Source of the DNA: Mycobacterium angelicum
GTDB lineage: Bacteria; Actinomycetota; Actinomycetes; Mycobacteriales; Mycobacteriaceae
NCBI RefSeq assembly: GCF_002086155.1
Contig: NZ_MVHE01000007.1
Location: forward strand, 1 to 64,000
DNA: 64,000 nucleotides
Direction: 5' to 3'
Shown piece by piece: positions 25,614 through 33,775 of this stretch; positions within the stretch are counted from its first letter, which is position 1, and each line of letters opens with the position of its first letter. Below the pieces are notes generated by a model that did not search any database, was not told the DNA's origin, and saw nothing but the letters and a program-made list of their open reading frames with translations. Both the position numbers and the translations under genes were made by a program.

Positions 25614-26783
25614 TCAAGCCAAAGCCGGCTCGTACTGCAGCAGTTCGGGCAGGAACCAATCGACCGACCTGCTGCTTTCCAAGGCGAGCTGCTCGTTGTC
25701 GGCCGCCACTGCCGGGGTAAGCGTGACCGTGCCGGTGTAGTCGGCGATGTAGAGGTACTTGCCGTCCGGACTTTCCGTCACGCAGGAGGGCTGGCTGGCC
25801 CTGATGGTCCCGATGACGTCCTGCGTGCGGGTGCAGAGCACCGTGACGCGATCCTCGCTGACCACATAGGCGCGGTCGCCATTGCCGCCGACGGTCAACC
25901 GGGTGACGAGGCCGCCGATGTCGCCGATCTTGATGGTGTCGGCGATCTGGTAGCTGCGGGTGTCGATCACGTCCACCAGCGCGCTGAAATCGTCACCGCA
26001 GCTGGCGACGTACGCGATGGCGCCGTCGGGGCTCAGCGCGACGTCGCGGACCGAGGCACCGATCTCAATGGTCTCCAAGACGCGCAGACCCGGCTGCGCG
26101 GTGTTGCTCCGCGATTTGGGGCTCTTCTTGCGCCACCGCGAGCGGCTGCCGGCGCGTCCGCCGTTGTCATCGGCCTGCGCGCCGGTGGCGATCACGACGA
26201 GCTGACCACCCTCGGGCCCGTTGGTGCCGACGTAGAGGCGAGTCCCGTCGGAGCTGACGCGCACGCATTCGGTGGCAGTGCCCGGGGTGGTAGCGATGTC
26301 GATCACCTCGACCCGCTCGGTGCCGGTGTCCAGCACCGCGACGTCGGCGCCCCGAACACCGTTGCGGCTGGCGTAGACGTGCTTTCCGTCGGGGCTGACC
26401 GTGAGGTCGCTCAGGCTCAGGGCCAGCGGGTGGTTGGCGATGACCGTGTTGGTGGACATGTCGATGACGCCGATCGAGTCGTACGCCGCTGACACGGTGC
26501 TGACGTATGCGCGGCCGGCGCCCATGGCGATGGCGAAGGGCTCGTCGATTCCGGCGACGGTCTGCATGACCCGGCAGGTGTCGGTGTCGACGATCGAGAC
26601 GCTGTTGTCGCCGTGGTTGGTCACCAGCAGTCGGCTGCCGTCGGCGCTGATGTCCATGCCGCTGATCGGACCGTGTTTCACGGCGATTTCGACGGTGACC
26701 GGGGCGTCCGGCGTGGGGTCGAAATCGAAGAGCTGAACGTCTCCGCCGTCTCGAACGGCCTGCCGGCCCTTGCTAGCGCTCAT
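25614..26783 (-). CDS. YncE-like seven-bladed beta-propeller protein (Rv1057-like)
   Basis: A 389-residue protein made of repeated ~45-residue blades of the form [x]-ISADGSRLLVTN / VSPDGKHVYAS / LSPDGAIAYVAS, typical of YncE-type propellers. No signal peptide or transmembrane helix is seen. M. tuberculosis Rv1057 is known to be repressed by TrcR and regulated by MprAB; trcRS is in this window. A basic linker (near residues 205-225, SRSRWRKKSPKSRSN) interrupts the blade pattern. Biochemical role unknown; scaffold or ligand-binding functions are usual for the fold. Confidence 0.85.
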   Translation of the reverse strand: MSASKGRQAVRDGGDVQLFDFDPTPDAPVTVEIAVKHGPISGMDISADGSRLLVTNHGDNSVSIVDTDTCRVMQTVAGIDEPFAIAMGAGRAYVSTVSAAYDSIGVIDMSTNTVIANHPLALSLSDLTVSPDGKHVYASRNGVRGADVAVLDTGTERVEVIDIATTPGTATECVRVSSDGTRLYVGTNGPEGGQLVVIATGAQADDNGGRAGSRSRWRKKSPKSRSNTAQPGLRVLETIEIGASVRDVALSPDGAIAYVASCGDDFSALVDVIDTRSYQIADTIKIGDIGGLVTRLTVGGNGDRAYVVSEDRVTVLCTRTQDVIGTIRASQPSCVTESPDGKYLYIADYTGTVTLTPAVAADNEQLALESSRSVDWFLPELLQYEPALA

Positions 26784-27255
26784 ATTGGCACCGCCTTTGC
26801 TGTTAGCGTCAAACCTCCGCCGGGATTTTCCGGATCAGCACCAAATAGGCGCTGTTTGAGACTTCCTTTGCACAGATTCTAACGATCGAATTAGGGCGGC
26901 AAAGATTTCAATTTGATTGTTGTTACCTACGTCACTTTCTGAGCTCAGGTTCCACTCAGGCTATCGCTGTCAAATATGCAAGTAGACGCATGTCAGCAAC
27001 CGGTATAAACGGTTTGAACTGCTGGTATATACTTATTGGTTAATTCGTGAGCGCAGCCCACTCAGGCGTCTAGATAAGAGTTTCTTATAATTGCCGATAT
27101 TTAGAGGCAAATATCACACAGGCCCCACAGGCGATTCGCAGATTGTTATTTTGCCGTGCTGTTCTGCGAAACAGTTGCCCTGCCGAACCATCGGATAATC
27201 GCTGCGTGCAGCCGGTCCCGGCGCCGGCGGCCCACGATGACGATGTCGTCGCGCC
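26784..27255 (-). promoter_or_regulatory. AT-rich upstream region of the Rv1057-like gene with CTCAGG boxes
   Basis: About 470 bp without a gene, markedly AT-rich between 26880 and 27115. CTCAGG occurs at 26944 and 26955, 11 bp apart, and the 9-mer CCACTCAGG seen at 26952 recurs at 27058. The paired CTCAG arrangement resembles the MprA box (two loosely conserved direct repeats), and TrcR is known to bind AT-rich DNA. The pair is about 165 bp upstream of the start codon. Confidence 0.5.
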
Positions 27256-28026
27256 CTAGCTGAATTGGGTGCGCGGCCGGGCCAGCGGGGTGCCGTCGAC
27301 GATGATGTCCAGCTTCTCGTTGTAGAACGCGACCAGGCCGGCGATCGGGGCGACGGCGGGCAGCGGGTAGTGATACGTCCAGGCAAGGTCGGGATGCACG
27401 GTCTCGCCGGTGCGCACCGACCAGTAGCCCGACGTCGTCCCCTTGTAGGGGCACAGCGTCTGCGTCGAGGTGGGTTCCAGATGTTCGAAGGCGACATCCG
27501 TCGGGTCGATGTAATACCTTGTGGGCAAACCCGTTTCGAAGAGCAACACCGGAGTACGGGTGTCGGCCAGCGCGACGCCATCGAGCTCCACCCGGATGTG
27601 GCGGTGCGAGCGCAGCGCGTCGACCCGTGAATACGGATTGCGCGGGTGGCCATAGATCTGCTCGTCCTCTTCGAACCAGCGCAGCGGATCCCACTCGAAT
27701 CGCACGGTTCCCGCGACTGGACTGTCGGTGCCGGCGTCGAATACCCGGGCGGCCGACTTGTGCACCCCGCCGGCGCCGACCAGCGAGTGCAGCCGTGATT
27801 GACCGAATTGCACTTTCTGCGGATGGTCCTCGTCACGCAGAAATTCCGCGCGGACGTCGGCCAGCGGCACGTAATACGCTGGGTAATAAGGGATTTCCCA
27901 CACATAGCGGGCTGCAGTGGTGTCGAAGACCAGCTCATGGCCCAGGTAGCCGCGAACGCGGCGCGGTGCGGGCTCGATTCTTCCTCGGGCAGCGGCCATT
28001 TGGGGGTAGTCGTGTTCGGTGCTCAT
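27256..28026 (-). CDS. DUF427-domain protein (two domains)
   Basis: A 256-residue cytoplasmic protein with two tandem DUF427 beta-barrel-like units. One is around residues 25-115 (VFDT, YVWEIPYYPAYYVP), the other around 148-240 (HIRVELDGVALADT, LLFETGLPTRYYI, CPYKGTTSGYWS). The CPYKG and FYNEKLDI motifs are typical of the family. Corresponds by position and length to Rv1056. Its stop overlaps nothing; the next gene upstream is 6 bp away, so they share a transcript. Molecular function unknown. Confidence 0.82.
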   Translation of the reverse strand: MSTEHDYPQMAAARGRIEPAPRRVRGYLGHELVFDTTAARYVWEIPYYPAYYVPLADVRAEFLRDEDHPQKVQFGQSRLHSLVGAGGVHKSAARVFDAGTDSPVAGTVRFEWDPLRWFEEDEQIYGHPRNPYSRVDALRSHRHIRVELDGVALADTRTPVLLFETGLPTRYYIDPTDVAFEHLEPTSTQTLCPYKGTTSGYWSVRTGETVHPDLAWTYHYPLPAVAPIAGLVAFYNEKLDIIVDGTPLARPRTQFS

Positions 28027-28032
28027 GGCTTC

Positions 28033-28305
28033 CTACTGATTCTTGGCGGCGAGGCCGGCCGGGGCATGACCGATGGCGCGACGGATGGCGTCGGCCAACG
28101 CCAGCGCGCTCTCCTCGGTGAGTTCGAGCGCCACCCGCGCGGACGGGCCGAGTTCGGGGTTGAGCACGTCGATGTTGACCGTGTGACCGTAGGGTGCGTG
28201 GACGGGGTGGTCGACGTACACCGTCGCGCGGTTGGCGCCGAACCATCCCGTTGCGCCTTTGCCACTGCCGTCGATCTCGACGTGTTCGGTGAGATATGTG
28301 CACAT
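28033..28305 (-). CDS. Small conserved actinobacterial protein (DUF6295-like)
   Basis: A 90-residue protein beginning MCTYLTEHVEIDGSGKG with a V-D-H-P motif near residue 32 and a helical C terminus (LTEESALALADAIRRAIG). It resembles small actinobacterial proteins annotated as DUF6295; this is from memory. It sits 12 bp downstream of the dienelactone hydrolase-like gene and 6 bp upstream of the DUF427 gene. Function unknown. Confidence 0.7.
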   Translation of the reverse strand: MCTYLTEHVEIDGSGKGATGWFGANRATVYVDHPVHAPYGHTVNIDVLNPELGPSARVALELTEESALALADAIRRAIGHAPAGLAAKNQ

Positions 28306-28317
28306 GTGTTGGGCCGC

Positions 28318-29073
28318 CTAGCCTTTCAGGTGAGTGGTGAAGAACTGGTCGATGCGGCGCCAGCCGTCGACAGCGGCTTCCGGGCGGTAGGCCGGACGGT
28401 CGACGGAGAAGAAGCTGTGGCCCGCGCCGTCATAGGAGTGGAACTCGTGCGGCTTGTCCAGCCTGGTCAATTCGGCGTCCAGGGTGGCCACGCCGGCCGG
28501 CGGCGGGAACCGGTCCTCCGCGCCGAACAGGCCCAGCATGGGACAGCTCAGGTTCGGCGCGAGCCCGAGTATCGGCTGCATGGTTTTGGGCATGCCTTCT
28601 GGCGCATCCTCGACAATGAAGGCGCCATAGCAGTTCACCGCGGCGTCCAATTGCAGCGAGCAGGCCGCCAGGAATGCGTGCCGCCCGCCCGAGCAGTGCC
28701 CGATGACGCCGAATTTCCCGTTCGCGCCGGGCAGCGAGCGCAAATGCCCGACGGCGCCCGCGACGTCGCCGACCAGCCGGTCGTCGGGCACGCCGCCGGC
28801 TGCCCGGGCGGTAGCGGCGGCGTCGTCGGGCTCGGCGCCGGGGGCTTCGCGTGAGTAGAGGTTCGGCGCGACGGCGTGCAAGCCGCTGACCGCCAGCCGC
28901 CGGACGAACTCCTTGGTCTCGCGGTCATAGCCGGGCATGTGGTGGATCCAGACGACACCGCCCCGGGAACCCTCGGCGAGCGGCATCGCACGATAGGCCT
29001 CGATCTCGTCGCCACCGTGGCCGGTGATGGTGATCGTCTCCGCGCGAATGGCATCTGGACTGAACGCATTCAT
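28318..29073 (-). CDS. Dienelactone hydrolase-family protein
   Basis: A 251-residue alpha/beta hydrolase. The nucleophile elbow is GHCSGG with Cys in place of Ser, as in dienelactone hydrolase; the catalytic Asp lies in GAEDRFPPP and the His in DGAGHSFFS. No signal peptide. It heads a compact minus-strand cluster with the small DUF6295-like and DUF427 genes. Substrates could be lactones or activated esters. Confidence 0.87.
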   Translation of the reverse strand: MNAFSPDAIRAETITITGHGGDEIEAYRAMPLAEGSRGGVVWIHHMPGYDRETKEFVRRLAVSGLHAVAPNLYSREAPGAEPDDAAATARAAGGVPDDRLVGDVAGAVGHLRSLPGANGKFGVIGHCSGGRHAFLAACSLQLDAAVNCYGAFIVEDAPEGMPKTMQPILGLAPNLSCPMLGLFGAEDRFPPPAGVATLDAELTRLDKPHEFHSYDGAGHSFFSVDRPAYRPEAAVDGWRRIDQFFTTHLKG

Positions 29074-29134
29074 GGTGCTCCCTGGGGTCCGTGGACGGCT
29101 GCCGCCCGTCCAACTTATCGAGTAGCGTCTAGCC

Positions 29135-29641
29135 GTGGCGCTCAGGCGGGAAAGCCCGATTCGGGGACGACGGCTGGGGCTCTTTGAGGCACTGTTCGAA
29201 CGCTTTGCGATGAGCCGGGCCGGTTATGTGTTCATGCTCAGGCTGGCACCGCATATCGACAAGGCGGTGATTCCCCGGACCCGTGGCCGGCTGAGTTCGG
29301 CGGGGTTCGACCGGGTCGGGCTGGTCACCAGTACCGGTGCCAAGACCGGACAGCAGCGCACACATCCGTTGGCGTTGCTGGAAGTCGGCGACGGGCTGCT
29401 CGCCATCGGCTCCAACTATGGGCGGCCCAATCATCCGGCCTGGAGCGCCAATCTGCTGGCGTACCCAGAATGCACGGTCGAGTTCAAGGGTCCGCCCAAG
29501 CCGCACCGCGCCGAGCTGCTTACCGGCGACGCGCGTGCGCAAGCCTGGGCGGACGCGGTCGACTTCTACGCCGGATATGAGAGCTACCGCAGCAGTTGTG
29601 CGCCACGCGAAATCAGGATCTTCCGCCTCACAGCACGCTGA
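29135..29641 (+). CDS. Deazaflavin (F420)-dependent nitroreductase-family protein
   Basis: A 168-residue protein of the Ddn-like split-barrel family. VTSTGAKTGQQRTHPLALLE followed by GSNYGRPNHPAW and LLAYPECTVEF are the family's cofactor-binding blocks. Such proteins use reduced F420 to reduce quinones or nitro compounds at the membrane. The N terminus is basic and amphipathic, suited to membrane contact. The start is GTG 29135, divergent from the dienelactone hydrolase gene; the 3' end overlaps the convergent phytase-like gene by 14 bp. Confidence 0.87.
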   Translation: MALRRESPIRGRRLGLFEALFERFAMSRAGYVFMLRLAPHIDKAVIPRTRGRLSSAGFDRVGLVTSTGAKTGQQRTHPLALLEVGDGLLAIGSNYGRPNHPAWSANLLAYPECTVEFKGPPKPHRAELLTGDARAQAWADAVDFYAGYESYRSSCAPREIRIFRLTAR

Positions 29642-31229
29642 TCGGGATAGTCATCGATTCCGGTTTGGCGGGCAGCATGGTGGTATCCACCGAGAGAATC
29701 TCGCCGTTGTCCTGAGTGCCGTTGGGCAGCGTCTTGGGTTTGAGACGCAGCGTCGGATTGTCTGCGGCCAAACCGGCCAGTCCGTAATTGCTGTCGTTGG
29801 CGACGACTATCGTCTTTCCGCCGTCCGGGGTGATCAGGCCGTCGATCTGGTCGTGGCCGAAGAAGTAGCCCTTGGGCGACAGTGTGCGCAGCAATTCGCT
29901 GAGGTCTAGTTTGAGTTCCTTTGTGGCAACGGTGATTCCGGCGGCCTTGAGCTTGGCGATGGCGTCGGCGTCGGTGGTTACGCCGACGAAAGTCTCCAGC
30001 GGAACGTTATTGATCAGCAGACCGCCGGCCTCGGCCTGATACGACGACCCCACCACCGTGGAGTGCGGGCCCACATCGGTAGCCCCGGCGACATCGGCCA
30101 GGTAGATCTTTTTGTTTGCGTCCGGGGCGAATTTGTCGTCACGTTCGTCGATCAGGAACGTGGTCGCACTCAACGCGGTGATGTCGGATATCGAGACATT
30201 CGTCTGTTGCGGATTGGCCAATGGATACAGGTACTCGTGCACGATGCTGCGGTCGACGAGGTTGATGGTCACGATGCGGGTGAATGGGACAGACTTGGCG
30301 GGCCCGGTCAAACCCGGCGTTTGAATCGCCGACTGCATGATCCCCACCAATGTGTTGCCGTCCGGCGTGATCGTCAGCCCCTCCATCCCCTGATTCGGGC
30401 TGCGCAGCGACAGCTCCCGGGGCAGCGTCCCGTCGAGCGGCGAAAGACGTTCCAGCTCTTTGCCTTTGGCGTCGAAGTGGATGATGTACGGACCGTATTG
30501 GTCGGATACCCAGAACGTGCCGTCGGGCCGGGCGACCAGACCTTCGGGATCCACTCCGTATTCCGAGGGGCGCAGCGGCGCGCCGTTGAGATCCACCAGC
30601 GCCTCGCCGGTGCTGGCGTGCGGATCGATGAGCCCCACCAGCGGCGAGCCGTCCGGCGCGTGCAGCGTGATGGTCTGCTCCACCGTCGCGATACCGCCGG
30701 CGAGTCTGAGCTTGGCGATGTGCGGGTGGTAATCGGGCAGCGGAAGGACCTTCTCGCTCCCGCTACGCCCGTCGACGTTGGGGCCGCGGTCGGTGAGGCC
30801 GTAGATAACGTCGGCGGTGCCCGGCACCCCGGCGATCGCCGAACCATGGGCGCCGGCTTTGATCGCGACGCCACCCATGGTGGTCAGCGGTAGCGCTTCT
30901 TCGGAGTAGAGCTTGACGGCGTGACTGACGGAGACGGGAAGCTCATCGGTCCCGGTGTAGCCGGCGTCGGGGGTGTAGATCATTTCGCCGTTCGCGCTGT
31001 AGGCGATGCTGCCGTGTTTGGGCTTGCCGTAGGCAACCGGTGTGATGCCGCCGGTGGCGGCCAGCATCCGGTCCGGCGGAATGATCAGAGCCGTCCCCTT
31101 TGTGGTGCTCAGGTCGACCTTGCCCTGATATTGGGTCGTGGAGTCCGCCGTGCGCGGCACACAGGCCGTCAGCACAACGACCAGAATTCCCGCTGGAATT
31201 GACCATCTCGTGTTGCGTCCCATGCACAT
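29628..31229 (-). CDS. Esterase-like-activity-of-phytase family lipoprotein
   Basis: A 533-residue exported protein. The N terminus carries a basic start, a hydrophobic run and the lipobox VLTAC (Cys near 23), so it should be lipid-anchored outside the membrane. After a ~100-residue Ig-like N-terminal part, the body has the GLTDRGPN, DPEGLVA, NQGMEGLTITPDG and ISDITAL blocks of the esterase-like phytase propeller family. True phosphatase activity is uncertain. ATG 31229 or 31223 could be the start. Confidence 0.8.
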   Translation of the reverse strand: MCMGRNTRWSIPAGILVVVLTACVPRTADSTTQYQGKVDLSTTKGTALIIPPDRMLAATGGITPVAYGKPKHGSIAYSANGEMIYTPDAGYTGTDELPVSVSHAVKLYSEEALPLTTMGGVAIKAGAHGSAIAGVPGTADVIYGLTDRGPNVDGRSGSEKVLPLPDYHPHIAKLRLAGGIATVEQTITLHAPDGSPLVGLIDPHASTGEALVDLNGAPLRPSEYGVDPEGLVARPDGTFWVSDQYGPYIIHFDAKGKELERLSPLDGTLPRELSLRSPNQGMEGLTITPDGNTLVGIMQSAIQTPGLTGPAKSVPFTRIVTINLVDRSIVHEYLYPLANPQQTNVSISDITALSATTFLIDERDDKFAPDANKKIYLADVAGATDVGPHSTVVGSSYQAEAGGLLINNVPLETFVGVTTDADAIAKLKAAGITVATKELKLDLSELLRTLSPKGYFFGHDQIDGLITPDGGKTIVVANDSNYGLAGLAADNPTLRLKPKTLPNGTQDNGEILSVDTTMLPAKPESMTIPISVL

Positions 31230-31272
31230 GGCTTAGCAAGGCTAGTTGACGCGTTGGTGTACGCGAGGCGAG

Positions 31273-32055
31273 CTAGGCCTTCTTGTCGCGCACTTTGTAG
31301 GACGAGGGCCACGATTTTCGCGATTCGTCGCCGGTCAGCGGAGTTCCCATCCCGCCGACTTTGACGTTGTAGGCCTCCTTACCCGGGCCCACTTCGCGAT
31401 TGGCGTGTTCCTGGGCGAGGTAATACAGCTCGTCGATGGTGGCTTCGTCGTAGGCGACGAACGAGGTTTCCCGGGCGACGTCGTCGATACCTTGCAGCAT
31501 CCGGTCCGGCAGGTAGCGCGACGCCAGGGCGGCCGCACCGAGCAGGGAGAACGGAATGACCCAGTAGCAGATGAACGACAGCGGCGTCTTGGTGTCCAGA
31601 ATCGTCGCGTTGCCTTGCACGATCGGCGGGATCGCCGCCGACACGGTCATACCGGCGAAGGCGGCCACCCAGATCCACGTCAAGACGGTGGTGATCCGAT
31701 TGAACAACTCGGTCTTGACCACGTCGGGTGGTTGCTCCGCGGCCGCGAATTCGCGCACGAACGGTTTACCGATCAGCACGCCGACCAGTGCCACCAGGAA
31801 GATCCCGGCGTTGCTGAGCGGCTGTATCCACCGCGTCATGAAGGCATCGCTGAGCGTGAAGGTCAGCACCGTCAACACCACAAATGTGGCCACCGCGCCG
31901 ATTTCCAGCGTGCGGCCCGGTTTCCCAGTGGCGCGCCCGATGGCGAACACGGCGAGAGCGATCAATAGCGCGACCGCCACGGCGATCGAGAAGGGGACGT
32001 TACCGACGAGCACCCAGTAGACGATCCAGGGCGCGAAACCAAAGAGCAGGCCCAC
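31273..32055 (-). CDS. Integral membrane protein of unknown function
   Basis: A 260-residue protein with about six hydrophobic segments in residues 1-175 and a charged soluble C terminus (DDVARETSFVAYDEATIDEL and onwards). No motif identifies a transporter or enzyme. It lies 43 bp downstream of neither partner tightly: the phytase-like gene follows, the oxidoreductase gene precedes by 32 bp on the same strand. Not recognised by name. Confidence 0.7.
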   Translation of the reverse strand: MGLLFGFAPWIVYWVLVGNVPFSIAVAVALLIALAVFAIGRATGKPGRTLEIGAVATFVVLTVLTFTLSDAFMTRWIQPLSNAGIFLVALVGVLIGKPFVREFAAAEQPPDVVKTELFNRITTVLTWIWVAAFAGMTVSAAIPPIVQGNATILDTKTPLSFICYWVIPFSLLGAAALASRYLPDRMLQGIDDVARETSFVAYDEATIDELYYLAQEHANREVGPGKEAYNVKVGGMGTPLTGDESRKSWPSSYKVRDKKA

Positions 32056-32087
32056 GAAAAGTCAGTGTATGGGCTGCGGTTCGGGCG

Positions 32088-33233
32088 TTACGGCAGTGCC
32101 TGCGGAGCTACCAGGAACTTCTCGCCGGTGGCGCGCTTGACATAGCGATTGAACGCATCCGGTTGGAGCATGCCGGCCAATGAGACTTCCTGGGTGTAGG
32201 TGCTGGCGAAAGTGGTGGTGAGTTCGGCGGCCACCCGGGCCCGCAGCCGCGCGATCGCCTCCGCGCCGACGCTCTGCAGGAACGGGGTCAGCAGCCAGCC
32301 GCCGACACCCCAGGCCATGCCGAAGTTGCGGGTAAGCGTCGTGGGACCCGTGTCGAGCGAGCCGTAGATGTACACCTGCTTGTGGACGCTCGACCCGTAG
32401 CGGGAGTAATTTGCTGCGGTGGCGTTGGCCGCTTGTTCCATGCCGTTGAGGATCTGACTTGCCAGCGTGCCCCCGCCGGTAGCGTCGAACGCCAACGTCG
32501 CCGACGTCGCTTTGAGTGCCTCGACGAGATCTGCCGAGAACGACGGCGACGTCGAGTTCAGGACATGGACCGCGCCGAGCGAGCGCAGCAGCTCTTCCTG
32601 GTCGGGCTTGCGGACGATGTTGACGAGCGGCACCCCGTCTGCGTTGCAGAGCTTGACCAGCATCTGGCCCAGATTCGACGCCGCCGCGGTGTGCACCAGA
32701 GCCGAATGTCCTTCGCGGCGCATGGTTTCCACCATTCCGAGCGCTGTCAACGGGTTGACGAACGACGACGCCCCGTCCCTTGCCGGCGTCCCGTCGGGCA
32801 ACACCAGGCATGCGGCAGCAGGGACCACCCGGTATTGGGAATACATTGCGCCGCCGGCGATTCCGACCGTCTTGCCGATTAGAGCCTGGGCCTCCTGGGA
32901 CGAGCCCGCGGCGACGACGGTGCCCGCGCCCTCGTTGCCCACCGGAAGCGATTGGTCCACACGCGCCGAAAGCGCGTGCAGAGAGCCCGGGGCCAACTTC
33001 GCGGTGACGACGGGGCGCTGCGGCGTGCCGGACACCGTCGCGGTCGACATGTCGGCGCTGGCGATGAGCAGGCCCAGGTCTGACGGGTTGATCGGCGCGG
33101 CTTCCACCCGGACCAACACCTCGTAGTCGCCGGGGGCGGGAATTTCGACGTCGTGCAGTGACAGCTCGAGCGTCTCCTGCGTAGTCACCAACGAACGCAG
33201 TTCGAGTGCGGTGCCGGGCAAGTCTGTGGTCAT
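32088..33233 (-). CDS. MDR-superfamily oxidoreductase (quinone reductase-like)
   Basis: A 381-residue medium-chain dehydrogenase/reductase. VRVEAAPINPSDLG and GNEGAGTVVAAG are the N-terminal GroES-like blocks, and the coenzyme region reads HTAAASNLGQMLVKL, where NADPH-type quinone reductases have A-A-S-x-x-G. The structural and catalytic zinc cysteines are absent, so a zinc-independent NADPH-dependent reductase is likely. It is followed by a membrane protein gene and preceded 13 bp away by a YchJ-like gene. Confidence 0.85.
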   Translation of the reverse strand: MTTDLPGTALELRSLVTTQETLELSLHDVEIPAPGDYEVLVRVEAAPINPSDLGLLIASADMSTATVSGTPQRPVVTAKLAPGSLHALSARVDQSLPVGNEGAGTVVAAGSSQEAQALIGKTVGIAGGAMYSQYRVVPAAACLVLPDGTPARDGASSFVNPLTALGMVETMRREGHSALVHTAAASNLGQMLVKLCNADGVPLVNIVRKPDQEELLRSLGAVHVLNSTSPSFSADLVEALKATSATLAFDATGGGTLASQILNGMEQAANATAANYSRYGSSVHKQVYIYGSLDTGPTTLTRNFGMAWGVGGWLLTPFLQSVGAEAIARLRARVAAELTTTFASTYTQEVSLAGMLQPDAFNRYVKRATGEKFLVAPQALP

Positions 33234-33246
33234 GGGTGGGGCCTCC

Positions 33247-33642
33247 TCAACTCGTTATGGCGTCGACGTAGAACCATCGGCCGGCGCGCCGCTGGAAACG
33301 ACTGCGCTCATGCATGCTCCCAGGGCGGCCCGCGGACTCGAAGCTGGCGGCGAACTCCACCTCCCCGAGATCGTCCGCCGGCCCGCCCCCCACGGTGTCG
33401 ATCACGTCGAGCCCCGTCCAGGTGGTGCCCGGGTTGACAGACACATCGTGCGGCCGCGTACGGGGGTGCCAGGTGCGGAACAGGTAGTCGGCGTTGCCGT
33501 AGGCGTAGGCCGAATATCTGGACCGCATCAATTCCTCGGCCGATCGCGCCTGCCGTTGGCCGTGGTGCAGCGGCTCACAGCACGCGTGATAGCCGGCTCC
33601 GCTGCCGCACGGGCACGGCGGCTCTTCGAGGAATTCGGCCAC
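33247..33642 (-). CDS. YchJ/UPF0225 SEC-C motif protein
   Basis: A 131-residue protein. The N-terminal zinc-binding SEC-C motif is CPCGSGAGYHACC, followed by RSRYSAYAYGNADYLFRTW, the YchJ core. The fold is NTF2-like in the family. It probably heads a minus-strand cluster with the MDR oxidoreductase and the membrane protein. The role is unknown; metal-dependent binding is likely. Confidence 0.88.
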   Translation of the reverse strand: MAEFLEEPPCPCGSGAGYHACCEPLHHGQRQARSAEELMRSRYSAYAYGNADYLFRTWHPRTRPHDVSVNPGTTWTGLDVIDTVGGGPADDLGEVEFAASFESAGRPGSMHERSRFQRRAGRWFYVDAITS

Positions 33643-33775
33643 GCAGTAAAGCCTGACAGATCGCTATTTAGGACACTCATTTGAGTTCTTTAAAATTTGC
33701 TCCTTCGTCAACACGTCGGGCGTACAGTCCCGTCCACTGAATTTCTCTGTGTCGCATTCGAGCATTGGGGCCCGT

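Noticed and set aside
27114-27255. A minus-strand tail (DDIVIVGRRRRDRL and onward) just below the DUF427 gene, thought to be a universal-stress-protein remnant.
   Set aside because: Similarity is too short and the frame continues as a shadow of the DUF427 gene.
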